The translations under genes and the position numbers were made by a program. This document shows, piece after piece, positions 44,931-56,167 of a DNA stretch of 64,000 nt (position 1 is its first letter; each line of letters starts with the position of its first letter). Location: the NCBI RefSeq assembly GCF_026914185.1, contig NC_070559.1:1426001-1490000 (forward strand), in the 5' to 3' direction. A model generated the notes under the pieces. It was not told the DNA's origin. It did no database searches and saw only the letters and a list, made by a program, of their open reading frames with translations. This stretch comes from Puccinia triticina. Its lineage: Eukaryota; Basidiomycota; Pucciniomycetes; Pucciniales; Pucciniaceae.

Positions 44931-45098
44931 GCTGTTGTTGTTGCTGTTGCTGAGTTGTTGTTGTTTGTTGTGGTTGTTGTTGTTGTTTGCTGCTGCTGCT
45001 GATGTGGAGGTGGTGGTGGTGGTGGTGGTGGTGGTCGTTGTGGTGGTTGTTGTCTGCTGGAGGGTGGTCGTCGTCGGGCTGAGCTGGGCCATCATCAT
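42306..45098 (-). CDS. MSS4: Phosphatidylinositol-4-phosphate 5-kinase (MSS4-like)
   Basis: Six exons join in phase: 44307-45098, 44163-44242, 43425-44100, 42880-43355, 42749-42809 and 42306-42671, giving 816 residues. The N-terminal third is Thr-, Asn- and Pro-rich. The kinase domain begins with [20 protein letters not shown] and includes [20 protein letters not shown] (the Lys of the active site), [29 protein letters not shown] and [13 protein letters not shown]. An Ala/Gly/Ser-rich insert follows, then YYLGIIDIL and the C-terminal FEHFWKG and [17 protein letters not shown]. The Asn/Gln-rich tail is low complexity. The enzyme makes PtdIns(4,5)P2 at the plasma membrane. The start is the first of three ATG in frame. 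The reading frame is intact. GC content and GC at third positions are far above those of TAP42 and ZNHIT3. Confidence 0.92.
44862..44952. repeat. (GTT)n microsatellite in MSS4 exon 1
   Basis: About 23 uninterrupted TTG/GTT units (44862-44931), then interrupted units to 44952. On the coding strand it is (AAC)n and encodes an Asn run in the kinase N terminus. It is likely length-polymorphic. Confidence 0.9.
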
Positions 45099-45348
45099 GC
45101 TCGGCTGGGCGGAGTGAGGAGTGGCTGGGCGTGGATGGGCGGGCGGAGGAGGAGGGGCGGGCGAGGGAGTGTGTACATAGATGGGCGGACACTCCCCCGG
45201 GGGAGCGAGCCCCCGACGAACAGTGCCAGTTCCAACGAAACTCTCCAGAACAACTGAAGAGATCAACTTCCTCCATCTTATAATCGGTATGGTCCCAACA
45301 ATCAAGAAAGAGTCCTCAACCAGCTGCTAGCTTCACCAAGTCCCTCTG

Positions 45349-45856
45349 TTGGAGGGGGGCCTCCGAAGGAGGGACCTATACACTAAGTGGACCCTGCGGC
45401 AGCAGAGAATTAGAAAAATGATTTTCTTTCAATCCTCTCTGGGCGCGCCATTTGTCACCAGGTAATACAATGTTGGGGGAGCAAAATGTGCACAACATCA
45501 TGGAGTTTCTTTGTACATATTTTACAAATTTTTTGGGGCCTTGGCCGGTGCCCCATGAAGTCCTTTTTTGTGACTGACAAGTGTCCACTTCATCGTGCAT
45601 TCCACATTTTGCACTGTACAGAATCTGGAATTGGCAATGTTACAACTATGATTGCAGCTCAACCAGAGGAGTTGAGTAGAAAGAAGGGGACAGCTTAAGC
45701 CATCCCAGAAATGTAAATTAGAGAAAAAAAGGTTCAGAAACAAAGATAGCAGATTGATTTTAAAAAAGTCTCTGCCAAAAGTGCTAATTCTCTACGGCCG
45801 CGGGGTCAACATAGCGCCTAAGTCCCTCCTTTGGAGCTTGCTTTGCTCCCCCGAGG
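45349..45856. mobile_element. MITE with long inverted ends
   Basis: The left 75 bases (TCCCTCTGTTGGAGGGGGG onward) resemble the reverse complement of the right end (to CCCCCGAGGAGGGA). Both inner margins carry GAGAATTAG. No clear target duplication and no coding capacity. It lies about 250 bp upstream of the MSS4 start. Confidence 0.5.
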
Positions 45857-46859
45857 AGGGAATTAGCTAACTTAGAATCAGCTGCCATCTTGGTCTGGCA
45901 GATCAGCTATAGTGTAGTGGACTAAAGATAATGGGCTTTCCTACTAGCTCATAGCCACACAACACTAGCACCAACCAAATATAGCAACTCCTGGCCCATT
46001 TTATCCATGCTTATTTCGAATCAGGCATCCCTTTTGGTATCCACAGTTTTAGCCCAATACACTAACACTGAGCGTCATCTCCTTGCAGACCAGGCTACTG
46101 TGATCCAGCATAGTACACCAGCACCAAAAGTGTAATTGGCAGCAGAACATCAAGGATCATGCAGAGTGCAATCATAATAACAGAAATTCAAGATTTCTTT
46201 CAAAATCAACTGAAAAGAAAATAGACTAAAATGGAATCTCAATTTTCTTGCAAATATGTATCAAAACCATTCTCCTCATGTACTGGGTCTTGAGCATTTT
46301 TGCAATGAAATACATTTCAAAAAAAAAAAAAGTGGATTTGATCCAGTTTGGGGCCAGTTTCAAAAATTTCCAAAAAAAAAAATATCTCCAAAAACTGTTG
46401 ATGATTGTGGCCTTATCGAGGGAGTGCAGTACAAAAATTAAGCAAAATGAGGCATGGAGGATAGAGTTATACAGGGTATCAGCACACTCTTGCTCACTGG
46501 CTGGAAGAATGTTGCACCCACTGTGCATGCTGCCTTTAGCAGTGTTTGCAGCACATCATTTGGTGATCTGCCCTTCTGTCTGGGAAGAGGGTGCGCAATT
46601 GGCCAAGCAATGTGCCGCATACAGGCCCTGGGAAACCAGAGGGAACGATGCATGCCCTCATGAACACCACCAGCAAAGAGAGTCTTGCTCCCCATCATGA
46701 AGAACACAGGGCGGGTCATATGTTCAGGTAGGGCGGAACAACATCGATCGTCATCCTTGCGTTGAGCCCGAAACTCCCGCCTGTGGCTGCCAATCTTCCA
46801 TTCTTTCATGTGTGTGCATGGCCGTCAGTTCCTGTGTACAGCCTCTATGCAGGTTCCAC
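45857..46859. other. No gene firmly recognised
   Basis: Both strands have frames between 46226 and 46809. The minus frame 46438-46809 has HRSLWFPRACMRHIAWPIAH but no known motif. It could be a 3' exon of the gene upstream on the minus strand. Confidence 0.3.
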
Positions 46860-48212
46860 TCAAGTGTGCATACCTGTTGGTGGCATAGACCGGTTATTCT
46901 GCCCGCCATGACTTGCAGATCGGGCTTGTTTCTGTCCCATCGACGCGCCAGATGAAAAGGGCGGATCACAGGGGGATGCAATGGCTGCTTGAGTAACTCG
47001 GAAAATGCGCAGAGAGATGGGATCGTTGACTGACAGCGTGACTTCTAACTCATTGGCAAAAACAACTGAAACCTGGTGGAGGCAAAAAGCGCATATGTCA
47101 GCTGAAAATTGCTCAGAAAAATGTGGAATTGTCGTGGTGGTTTTGGATTCCCCTTGTGGGCCAGAGTCACTGACAACACATGTTCCAGATTCACCAGTCA
47201 CTATTCCTGGCTCGCTTTGACGTGGAGCCAAAGGTGCTTGAGGATCTTCGGTGCGTGTGCTCATGCTATCAATCGCCCTAGTTTCTCAAAAAGATTGCAT
47301 AGTTAATCACCATCTCTTTTTTCTTCTTCTTCCAAATAGAAAAAAAAAAAAAAACTTTTTGCAATCATCTGGGGTAATTGGTTTGGTATTTTGGGTGGCT
47401 ATCCCACAGACCGGAACCCCAACTTTTGCGGCGCTCCCAAATACAATATTGTCGGGCTTGATATTTGAAAGGGTGACATTGAAGTTTGGCTTCTTGATGT
47501 TTCCAGCCTGCAATAATTAATCAATCTGCTCAGATGTTTACTGTGCAAGGGAAGAATCCGTGTCAAGTCCTATTGAAAGTATGTACACACAATTGCTTTG
47601 GGACATTGGCTGTAAATTTGGCTTATAGCAGCATCTACTTCTGGCTTTTTGATGGGGCTGAAAGGGAAACACTCCATCAATAAAAAAAAACTGCTGATGG
47701 TAGTAGTATGAGTGGGTTGGAACAGGAAGGTTAACTCACCTTGAGGTAGTAGACTGAAATTTGATCTGATGGGAAATCAAAGTTTTACTTATCATTACTG
47801 TTGATTGGAATGGATAACAAATCATTGTCATGAACTCACAAGGCAGTCGCCAGCAGCAACCAGAATTTGGCTTTCCCCTGGGGTAACCCGACCATTACTA
47901 GTATATTTGATGTTTTGGCGAGCCCTGTTTTGAAAAAAATATTCAAATTTGGGGAAGAGTTGGTCAGCCACGCATCCTATGATCAAGGCCATATGTCACA
48001 AGGGTTTAGAGGTTTAAAATGTGGTTGTGGCGACAAAAGCTTGAAGTGGAGTCACAGGAATAAGGCTCAGCATACGTTTCACAATTGGCCTTGGTCACCG
48101 GTGTTGGGTCACAATCCGCAGGTTTTGGAGGCTCTGTCGTCAAATGGCCGCGGTAGAGAGGAGTGTGGGATAGCAAGCTGATCACAATGAAGAAAAATTT
48201 ACAAGAAAACAT
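46860..48212 (-). CDS. Candidate secreted Cys-containing protein, fragmented model
   Basis: An ATG at 48212 opens a frame with a signal-peptide-like start (MFSCKFFFIVISLLSHTPL) and a mature part with spaced Cys (ADCDP, ANCETY, YSCDS, SFCRH). Further candidate exons downstream share an extracellular-looking style: 47840-47924 (VTPGESQILVAAGDC), 47740-47765, 47353-47507 (KPNFNVTLSNIKPD) and 46860-47264 (Ser/Thr-rich). Splice sites are plausible, but I could not make all phases agree, so there may be a frame error or more than one gene. The class of small or mid-sized secreted proteins is common in rusts; an effector role is only a guess. Confidence 0.35.
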
Positions 48213-49439
48213 TTTCTTCTGTTCCTGCGCACGGCAATGAAGTAGTAGATATATGGTGAAATGTGGGGTAACATAAACTGGCAAGATAGCTAGGCTAAAT
48301 AGTTTTCCTCTTGAACCGATTCAAAGGGGTTGAAACTCGAACACTGGTGCTCCCAGCAGGTCGTTGCCATGTTCCTGCAGCAACGACCTCAGCAGCGCAG
48401 GGAACCAAGTCACCTTCTCCCTGCCGTCTAATCGGCGTCGACTGCCCAGGTTTCCCAGGAATTAGAGTGGTCGTTGCTGCCACCCACCCTCGAGTAAGCA
48501 CAAGTCCCCGTTGACGGTCTTGAGGCCCCACCTTTCATGCATCTCAATCCTTCCAACAATTCAGGGCAGAATCCTCTACTAGCGCTTGTTTTGCATTCCA
48601 TGCCCGAGACGTCCGAGGGCTGAAGAATGCACCAGTGCAAGCACTTCGACAGTCTCCAGGCGAACATCTCTCAGGTCGCCAGAGAAGCAAACCAATCAGA
48701 GGGCACTTCCATGCAGTCTCCCATAACATAGAAAAATTGCCGAGTTTTTGGGACGCTGCCTGGAATCAACTGCTGAGGTTTAGGGTTCTGTTTCTTCCTT
48801 GTTCTGTGCTTTCTCTGTTTTCAAACCTGCCGCTCCTCTTTTGCAGTCTATAACATGCATGTAGTGACCTGAGGAGCAGAGTGTTCTGCTGCCCAGGCAA
48901 GTTCCTTTCCTTTTCTATAATTTGTGCAATAACAACCCTTCCACAAACTCTCATCATCTGGGTTCTGCTGCCCAGGATGACTCACTACAACATCACCTCC
49001 TATGCAAGAACAACGGGCCCGCCCAGAATCGTGGCTTGGCCCAAGCCTGGTGGCTATGACTAGGAAACCAGAGCTTTCAAATCAAGGGCATGGGATTTGC
49101 AATTTCTGCCGGCACCATCATAGGATGACATATTTTATCTGACGATGAATGCAGCCTGTTTTTCACAAATACCAAGTCTTCTGGTAAATATGTACATAAT
49201 GGAGCACCTTCCTACGGCCCAGAAGGTGAGCTGTCATGAACCAAGCTCAACAAAGCCACTTGAACTGTCAGCCACTGAGACAATTGTCCATGTGTCTACA
49301 ATGTCAATTACAAGTCACACTGCGGGCATCTCGCTGTTGCTGCGGGCCGCAGCAACATCATGACGCTGCATATCAGAATGCAGCGTCAGCTGCAGCGACA
49401 TGGCCGGCTGATTTGCCTTTGGACAGCCGGCCACCACAG
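48213..49439. other. No gene recognised
   Basis: Mixed spacer. A duplicated GTTCTGCTGCCCAGG motif occurs near 48890 and 48962, and GCAGCAACATCA motifs near 49350 recur at 51018, suggesting that 49250-51040 may be one larger repeat enclosing two arrays. Confidence 0.35.
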
Positions 49440-49665
49440 TACATACATAACAACCTCTTGATGACCGGTCCTTGTGCCGGCCATTGAGAGGATTACACAC
49501 TCCTCTCACTCCTCTTGGTGACCATCTCATGGACCGGTCATTGGGAGGAGTCCACACTCCTCTTGATGCCAGCACACACCGGCGTCAAGAGGAGTACAGA
49601 AACCTCTTGATGGCTGGCACAACAACCGGTGTGGAACTCCTAAAAGATCAGGAAAGAGCTGTGAG
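49440..49665. repeat. Palindromic minisatellite array C
   Basis: Alternating ACTCCTCTTGATG and CAACCGGTGTGG-type blocks with GACCGGTC cores (for example TTGATGACCGGTCCTTGTGC). Same family as arrays A, B, D and E. Confidence 0.65.
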
Positions 49666-50518
49666 GGGAAATAGTCAACTACACTACTAATAATGTAGAA
49701 GAGGCTACAGGTGCTGGTGAGGCTGCCCTCTTGACTAATGCTGATGGAGAGAGGGTTACACTAAGAAAAAGAAAAGGGTGTGGCTGATGATTCTCTTTGA
49801 CTTAGATGGCTTTAACACTTTATGAGTCTGAGGTGTATCAATCCTACTGAGTGAGAGAGGAGAAGTGAGAAGGGGAAAAGCAGAAGCTCTTGGGAGTCAC
49901 TCTGAGATGGGTAATGAGATATATGCTGGGAGATATATTTCTATGGTGATGAAAGTGTATCTAAGTGTGATGTGTAAAGGTGCTACAGAGGGGATGTAGT
50001 AGAAAGTGCATGATCAGGAATACAACATCTAGAGGGGTGTTTATATATGTGAGAAGTACTACAGGGGGGTGATACATGATGAGCACATAGTAACAATATC
50101 TGAAGATGAGCAGTAATGATGAAGGTGCAATGACCAAGGAGTGTACATGAAAGGTAACTATGTAGAAGATGAAATAATGATGAGCATTTGATAATAACTA
50201 CAAGAGCTATGAAGGAATGTACTGCTGATATCATATGAAGAGGAAAATGAGTAATGAAGTTTATGTAAGATCTGCAGTCCTATGTAGCTATGATACTAAT
50301 GAATGATGTATGTAATAATGCTAAGGATATGTATGAAGAAAATACCTGCCAAAACTATACATGCCAATAACTGCTGATCCATTTGGAAATCCTAGGTGAA
50401 ATGAGTGGGTGACTAGGGGTAAAATGGGGTGTAGAATCTGAATATGAAGTAATAATGAAGTATTTATGAAGGGTTTTGGTGATATGAGGGTGATAGTATG
50501 AACAGGAACAGGGTTACC
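49666..50518. other. AT-rich spacer between two arrays
   Basis: No gene; low-complexity GATGA and TGAAG-rich plus strand. Confidence 0.5.
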
Positions 50519-50905
50519 ACACCGGTCATCAAGAGGAGTACACACTCCTCTTGATGGCTGGCCCAAGGCCCGGTCATCAGGAGGAGTACATACACACTTC
50601 CCTTGATGGACGGCACAGACCGGGCATTGAGGTGCATGTACTCCTCTCAACGCCGGCCTGTGTTGGCATTGAGAGGAGTATGGATTCCTCCTCCCAATGA
50701 CCGGTCCTTGTGCTGGTCATCAAGAGAAGTGTGGACTCCTCCTCCCAATGACCAGTCATTATGCTGGTCATCAATAGGAGTGTGGACAACTCTCAACAGC
50801 CGGCACAAGGACTGCTCCTGATGGCCGGTCCTTGGGCCAGCCATCAAGAGGAGTGCATACTTCTCTTGGTGACCGGTTGTTGTGCCGGCCATCAAGAGGT
50901 GCGTT
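50519..50905. repeat. Palindromic minisatellite array D
   Basis: About eight units alternating CATCAAGAGGAGT and ACTCCTCTTGATGG with spacers rich in CCGGTC and GCCGGC. Many units are near-perfect palindromes of 40-50 bp. Confidence 0.7.
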
Positions 50906-51044
50906 GTGTGTACATACCCCAGTGGGTATGGCTGATGGACAGCCGGCCAAGTGTCGCTGCAATACTTGTTGCGCAGGGTTCAAATCCCCACTGAATTGTC
51001 AGATGTCGCTATGGTCCGCAGCAACATCAAGATTCCCACAGTGT

Positions 51045-51130
51045 CATGTAACCCAATGGCTAATTAGGGCTACCTTAAGATCAACCTTGATCTTGTGTAA
51101 GATCATGTGTTCAAGTCCTGCTTTTGTCTT
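51045..51130 (+). repeat. Second tRNA-like SINE head
   Basis: An A-box-like TGGCTAATTAGG at 51057 and a B-box-like GTGTTCAAGTCC at 51107, with about 38 bases between them. Terminal pairing is weak, so this is less certain than the element at 1630. Confidence 0.35.
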
Positions 51131-51872
51131 ATAATATTACTTTGTTTGTAATCATTACTTTATATGTACTAAACCATATGATTTCACACTTATTATGTAT
51201 TTTCAATACAGAGAGAGATAAACTTATCTCTCTATGTATTTATCCTTATTGAGAACAAACTATGTACAAATAGAGAGATTACATAATTATTTATGTAAAT
51301 ACCTCTTCTGAATTCCGTGGTCCTCTTCCTCTCCTTGGAGTTAAGGATCCCTCTGGGGCCTTGACTCAAAGGAAGATCAGGATCCTGTAATATAAAAGGG
51401 GGGGATCTTTCCTCTGGAGAGATCTTTCCCCCAAGATTATTACCATACAAACCCGTGCACCTTACTAGAATTATAGTGAGTGGGGTTTTCCAATAGTCTA
51501 CTAACCTTTTCCTTTACAGCTTCAATCTCCTTCGTGTATTTTCCTAGGTACAGGTGGGTGTCATAACACCTGTATCCTAGAAGAACAAGAAGCTCATTCC
51601 TTGTTTTGAGCAACGGCACTTGGCTTGATTTATCGCCACGTCCCCTTACTTAAGTAAGGGTGCTAGCCCCTCCGCTTCCTAGCGTCGAGGTGAGGTTTCT
51701 TTCCACTGGCTTTAAAGCTATAGTGCGACCCCTTATCCGCTGGCTGCTACTTAGCCGCTACAGTGTGAACCTAAAACCTATCAGCCCCGTGTCACACAAG
51801 AGACCGGCGCTGACATGAACAGAGGGACCAGCCTCACGGGACCCCGCGCGGAGCTCTCTCCGTAGGAAATGC
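51131..51872. other. No gene recognised
   Basis: Contains a short hairpin (AGAGAGATAAACTTATCTCTCT near 51210 in split arms) and a hairpin around GGTGTCATAACACC near 51557. Possibly further MITE sequence. Confidence 0.4.
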
Positions 51873-51879
51873 CTATGAA

Positions 51880-52357
51880 CAACACTGGGTCGCTACGCTA
51901 ACCATAGCGGTTAGTGTAGCGTAGCGCAGCGCGAATGCGCTATTTTTTAGCGTAGCGTTAGCGCAATTGCACACATATGCGCTAACGCTATGCGCACGCG
52001 GTGCGCAGCTATTTTAGCTGATAGCGTAGCGTTAGCGCAGATGCGCGCAATTGCGCTAACGCTACGCATGCAGGGCGCAAAAGAGCGCGCGCTACGCTGC
52101 GCTACAGCACTTTAGCGGGAAAAAAGGGCTTTTTTTCCGCTAAAAGCGGTGTAGCGCAGCGCAGCGTAGCGTAGCGACTGTAGCGGCGCGCTAACGCTAA
52201 CAAAGAATTGGCGCGCTGTTAGCGCCGCTGAAAATTAGCGCAGCGTAGCGGCGCTAACAGCGCGCTAACGCTATGCAAAATAGATGGGCGGGTTTTTTTC
52301 CGCTACGCTAACGCGTAGCGCTGAAATAGCGTAGCGTAGCGTAGCGACCCAGTGTTG
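51880..52357. mobile_element. MITE built of iterated TAGCGTAGCG motifs
   Basis: A 478-bp element whose ends are CAACACTGGGTCGCTACGCT and its complement, flanked by CTATGAA on both sides (51873-51879 and 52358-52364). Most of the interior is made of TAGCGTAGCG and GCGCTAACGC in both orientations. It could fold on itself almost anywhere. No coding capacity. A decayed relative is at 31949-32170. Confidence 0.8.
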
Positions 52358-52364
52358 CTATGAA

Positions 52365-52807
52365 TGATATCTTTTGAACCCCAAATATCAACAAATTTTT
52401 TTAGGAAAAGTTGAATAGACAGAAAGCTTTCCTTACGGGCACCCACACATCAATGCAATCATACATTTCCAATGCATGCCTCTGACAGCTTCACTCATCC
52501 ACAACCGTTGAATTCTTACAACCTCTTACTCTACCTAGCCTACTCATTGCCAGTCTCTGCCCACCACTTCCACCCCAGTTCCATCCGCTGCCGTGGTTCA
52601 CCTAACTCTCTGCTGGACTAGTCAGTGCACACATCTGGTCTGTCAAAGTCCCGCACCGGCCTTCCGCTTCAGTTTTTTCCCCATTACCCAATCCTCTCTT
52701 CCCCGTTTGATCAAGCTCACAAGATTGTTGTTCAATTACAACCTCAATAACCTAACTGATGACAATTCAAAGACTACGTGGCCATTTCAGAGCAAAAATA
52801 CGGGACA
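52365..52807. other. Pyrimidine-rich spacer, no gene
   Basis: Downstream of the minus-strand gene; CT-rich with no supported open frame. Confidence 0.5.
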
Positions 52808-54252
52808 TCATTTGTGAGGTGACTTGGCAAAATTAACAAAATCACTTGAATAATTAAAGTCCAGGAAGCTCTTTGTGTAAGCAGTAGCCAGCCAAGGTAG
52901 TTTCTGGATATTTGCTTGGAGTTCGAGACTGTATGCAGCTAATTTTTTTGTTTCCATTGGTTCGAGGAAAGTCTTGAGATGTTCTAGAGTGATCATTTTT
53001 GCCTTATGAAGGAAGTCGGCGGTTCTGAAAACAAATTGTTGGAACATAGTGTCATCGGAAGCGGGTCCGGCAGGAAGGATGGTGTGCGGCATCTGTTCCG
53101 TCGAGTCTAACGGCCCATGCAACAGATGATTTAAACTTTTGAGCCAGTCCATTGTAACCACATCAAACACCAAATCCAGAGGATCCCTTGTTAGTTTCCC
53201 CGGTTCAGGACCAAATAAATTATATGATCCGACTTCCAGGCTTTTCTCGTTCGTGTTTAATTTTTCAATTGGCGCCGTGGAGATCGTCCCCTTGGATCCG
53301 GAAGGCGCTTTTAATCTGGAAGGCCCGCTCGAAGGCCACAATCAATGGGAACGATCAAATTTTCAAAATCAATGCTTGCATTAATCCGAATATAACACGA
53401 TTGGATCGTACATTCTTGTGAACATTAAGCGCCTTCTAAGACCGTCTGAAGTTGTTTGTACCGGCACGCGAGGTTCAAGCACAACCCGCTTGTCTAAGAG
53501 CTGGAACATCGGATCTAGCGCGCAACGTGTTATGAGCAAGTGAATCGCCATTAGTTTTTCAAATTTTGCCAGTGACTCCTCATTCCTTGTGTACGCGGTC
53601 GACGCATCGCTGCTTGTCGGGAATTTGCGCTTCCAGATCGAGTGCTGCCGACGTTTGGTCTTGAGTAATTTCTCGAACTTTAAGAGATGTTCACGCAAAA
53701 TTTTATAATCATTACGGAGTGATTCTCGCCCTGGTATTTATGCAAGTGTTCCTGGCCTCAGTTTCCAAAATCGTGGAAATCTTGAAAAGAGAGTGAATTC
53801 ATGAAATTTAATACGTTGTTCGCTTTCCGGAGAGACCGCGAACTTTTTCTCTGGCAGATCCAATCACAAACAATCAATTTATTTTTCTTCTTAAGCTTTA
53901 CTACACGGCAAGATCTGTAACTTACGTTTTTGGTCGACTGAAAGTGCGGTTAGTTGAGGGTCTGAAACTTTTGATGCGTCTAAGCACATCTTTCCAGAAC
54001 TCGAAGGCTGTTGAGTATCTAGAGCACGTCCTAGAGCAGGAGCTAGGAGGGAAGTGGTTTCCAGATTTCGTGGGACATCATAGGTGAATGATATGAATTT
54101 GAATATTTCGATGAGGAGCCGGAGAAAAAACCTTTTGCGCCTTGATCTGCCCCATGAAAGAGTTGATATGCAGAGGTGGGCTTGCCTATATACTGAGCCG
54201 CTTGGAAGCAGCACAAAACAAGAGAGGCTAGTCGTTGGCGCTTCAAAAGCAT
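52808..54252 (-). pseudogene. Candidate secreted protein gene, two lesions
   Basis: Exon 1 (53926-54252) starts MLLKRQRLASLVLCCFQAAQ, which resembles a signal peptide. Introns of 75 bp (53851-53925) and 84 bp (53328-53411) join exon 2 (53412-53850) and exon 3 (52808-53327) in matching phases. Exon 1 needs one base of frame change near 54060-54110. Exon 2 has an in-frame TAA at 53738-53740 between GTLA and IPGRE. About 427 residues would be encoded, with no recognisable catalytic motif. The DPLDLVFDVVTMDWL and YNLFGPEPGKL segments look conserved in style. The splicing evidence is good; function is unknown, and secretion is inferred only from the N terminus. Confidence 0.5.
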
Positions 54253-54496
54253 GGCGCGCGTTGAACGGGAGGCAAAAGAAGCGTCAAGTCAGTCTGTTTG
54301 GTTAAAAGCAGAGGATTTGTGTCTTTCCATTTCTATGAACAAGGATTAGGAACAGTTTGAGCTCCTGGCCTGGGTCTGTAGCCGGGCTACATACCAGTTC
54401 CGATGTCTCCAGTGTGTGTCAGCTTGCTTGGGGCTGAACTTGTAAACATGTAGCAAGTCCCCCTAGCTTAACACAAGCCCCTTGCTTCAGAGTCTA

Positions 54497-56165
54497 CACG
54501 GCAGTTGCGCGGATTAAGGTTTCGCCCGTCAAAACTGCCGTCAAAGACAAAACACCCGCCTGATTGACCGCCCACCTGTCGGCCTCCGGTCAGCCGTCAA
54601 ACTGCCAGCCAAATTAACAGCCGAACAGCCGGCACTTGACTTCAGGCAAGTTTAACATAACTTGCCTGGGGTCGGTTGGCTGACGAACGCGCTTGACCTG
54701 ACAACAGCCGGTGGGAACAGTGGCAAGATGCCGGCCTCCAGGCTAACCCCAAAAAAAGGGCAGAGGGCCAAGACAAAGTCCGCCCATCAGAGGGACACGT
54801 CACCCTCGGCCCTCTCATTTTTTCCAAGTCCGCTCATCGGATCACCGCCACCCTCCATCTGCCCCACCCTCACCAACCCACATCCTCAGATGTGTCCCTC
54901 TGCCCCTGCCTCCTCCTTGCCCGGCCCACACCCCATCCACAGCACGCCCACCTCCACATCACATCCTCCATCAAGCTCCGCACCTCGCTCGGCTCTCACA
55001 TCCTCCATCGAGCTCCGCACCTCGCTCGGCTCCATCGGCTCCTTCCGAGCCACGTTCAACTATCGCTCCTCCTCGTCTTCCTCCTCGCCTGCTCGCTTCT
55101 GAGCTTATTTTTACTATTGGTTGATCTTTCCAACCACAGGGAACGTTGTGAGGACCCGCCGAGATTTGTGCGGTCACTGATGGCCAGGCCTTTTCTTCTC
55201 ATCACGGCCTCCAAGCTGAGGGAACACCGCACCAGCCAACCACGCCAAGCCCATGATGAGCCCATCCCGCCGGCTGAGTTCGAGCAGCACTTTGGCTCTG
55301 TTATTGGTTGGTCCTCGAGAACTGGGTGGTGTGGCTGAGAGACCGAGAGGCTGATGCTCCTCATTTGCTTCTCCCCCGCAGAGTTGTCAAGCAAGGCATT
55401 GGGCAGCTCGATCGTTGCCGTCTCCATAAAGGGTGATCATCAAGTTCGGCGTTCCCTCAGGCACGATTGTCGGGTTCGACATCAACACGACCCTCTTTAG
55501 TGGCAACGAAGCGACGGCCTGCTCGGTCTATGGCCTCGACAGACTCAGCCCTGCCCCGGACTCGCCGGATGATGCTCAGGTGTGCCCTCCGCGTATAAAT
55601 AAGTATGGGGACGAACCGCCGCAGGCAGAGTTGTTGGCGCTTCTGGAAAGAGAAGCCGCACTCTCCCTCTAGCTCGGTATCAAATTGATTTTTCTCTCCC
55701 ATTTCCCTCTTGCCATTTATTCATAGAAAAAGCTGGAAAAAAAACATAGAAGAGCCAAAAAAAGAACAAAAGCGATGTAAAAAAACCATAAAAACCAAAA
55801 AAAAGTGCCCTGGCGGCCATAAAAACTTTTTGAGAGTGCCATGCGAGTCGACCCAACAAACTGGGTCAAACCTGCGTGATTAGCGGGCAAATCGCCGGCG
55901 ATTTGTGGTCAAAGGGCGGTCAAAAAGCCCTGACCGGTTTTTGTAGGGTCTTGGGTTGGACGGCGAGTTGCCGGATGGGTCAAGGTGCCCTATGTTTCGC
56001 CAGCGCGTTCTCTGATTGCGCATTGGCGGGGGTGCCGCCAAGTTCGGCGGTCCGCTTGACGGTTGACCGGAGGCCGGCATGTGAACGGTCATGAATGGCT
56101 GGGGCGCGTCCGTCAAATTGACGGCCGAACTTTGGGCGCTTCGGCGGCGATGTGCAACTGCTGTG
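54497..56165. mobile_element. Gene-capturing TIR element 1
   Basis: A 1669-bp unit with ends CACGGCAGTTGCGCGG (left) and GCAACTGCTGTG (right), and TA on each side (54495-54496 and 56166-56167). Left (about 550 bp) and right (about 430 bp) subterminal regions closely match those of element 2. The interior differs and carries an allantoicase-like exon. No transposase is seen, so it is non-autonomous. TA flanks fit a Tc1/mariner-like mechanism, but the class is inference. Confidence 0.8.
55433..55600 (+). pseudogene. Captured allantoicase-like exon fragment
   Basis: The frame reads VIIKFGVPSGTIVGFDINTT then LFSGNEATACSVYGL. This fits the allantoicase pattern of a conserved glycine-rich strand followed by FDIDT and a GN.A motif. 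Only about 55 residues are present, inside TIR element 1. It cannot be functional alone. Full-length enzymes act in purine/ureide breakdown. The assignment is from motif memory and should be tested by search. Confidence 0.55.
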
Positions 56166-56167
56166 TA

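Noticed and set aside
44657..45117. Plus-strand frames with Leu and Cys runs
   Set aside because: They are translations of the GTT repeat and of the antisense strand of MSS4 exon 1.
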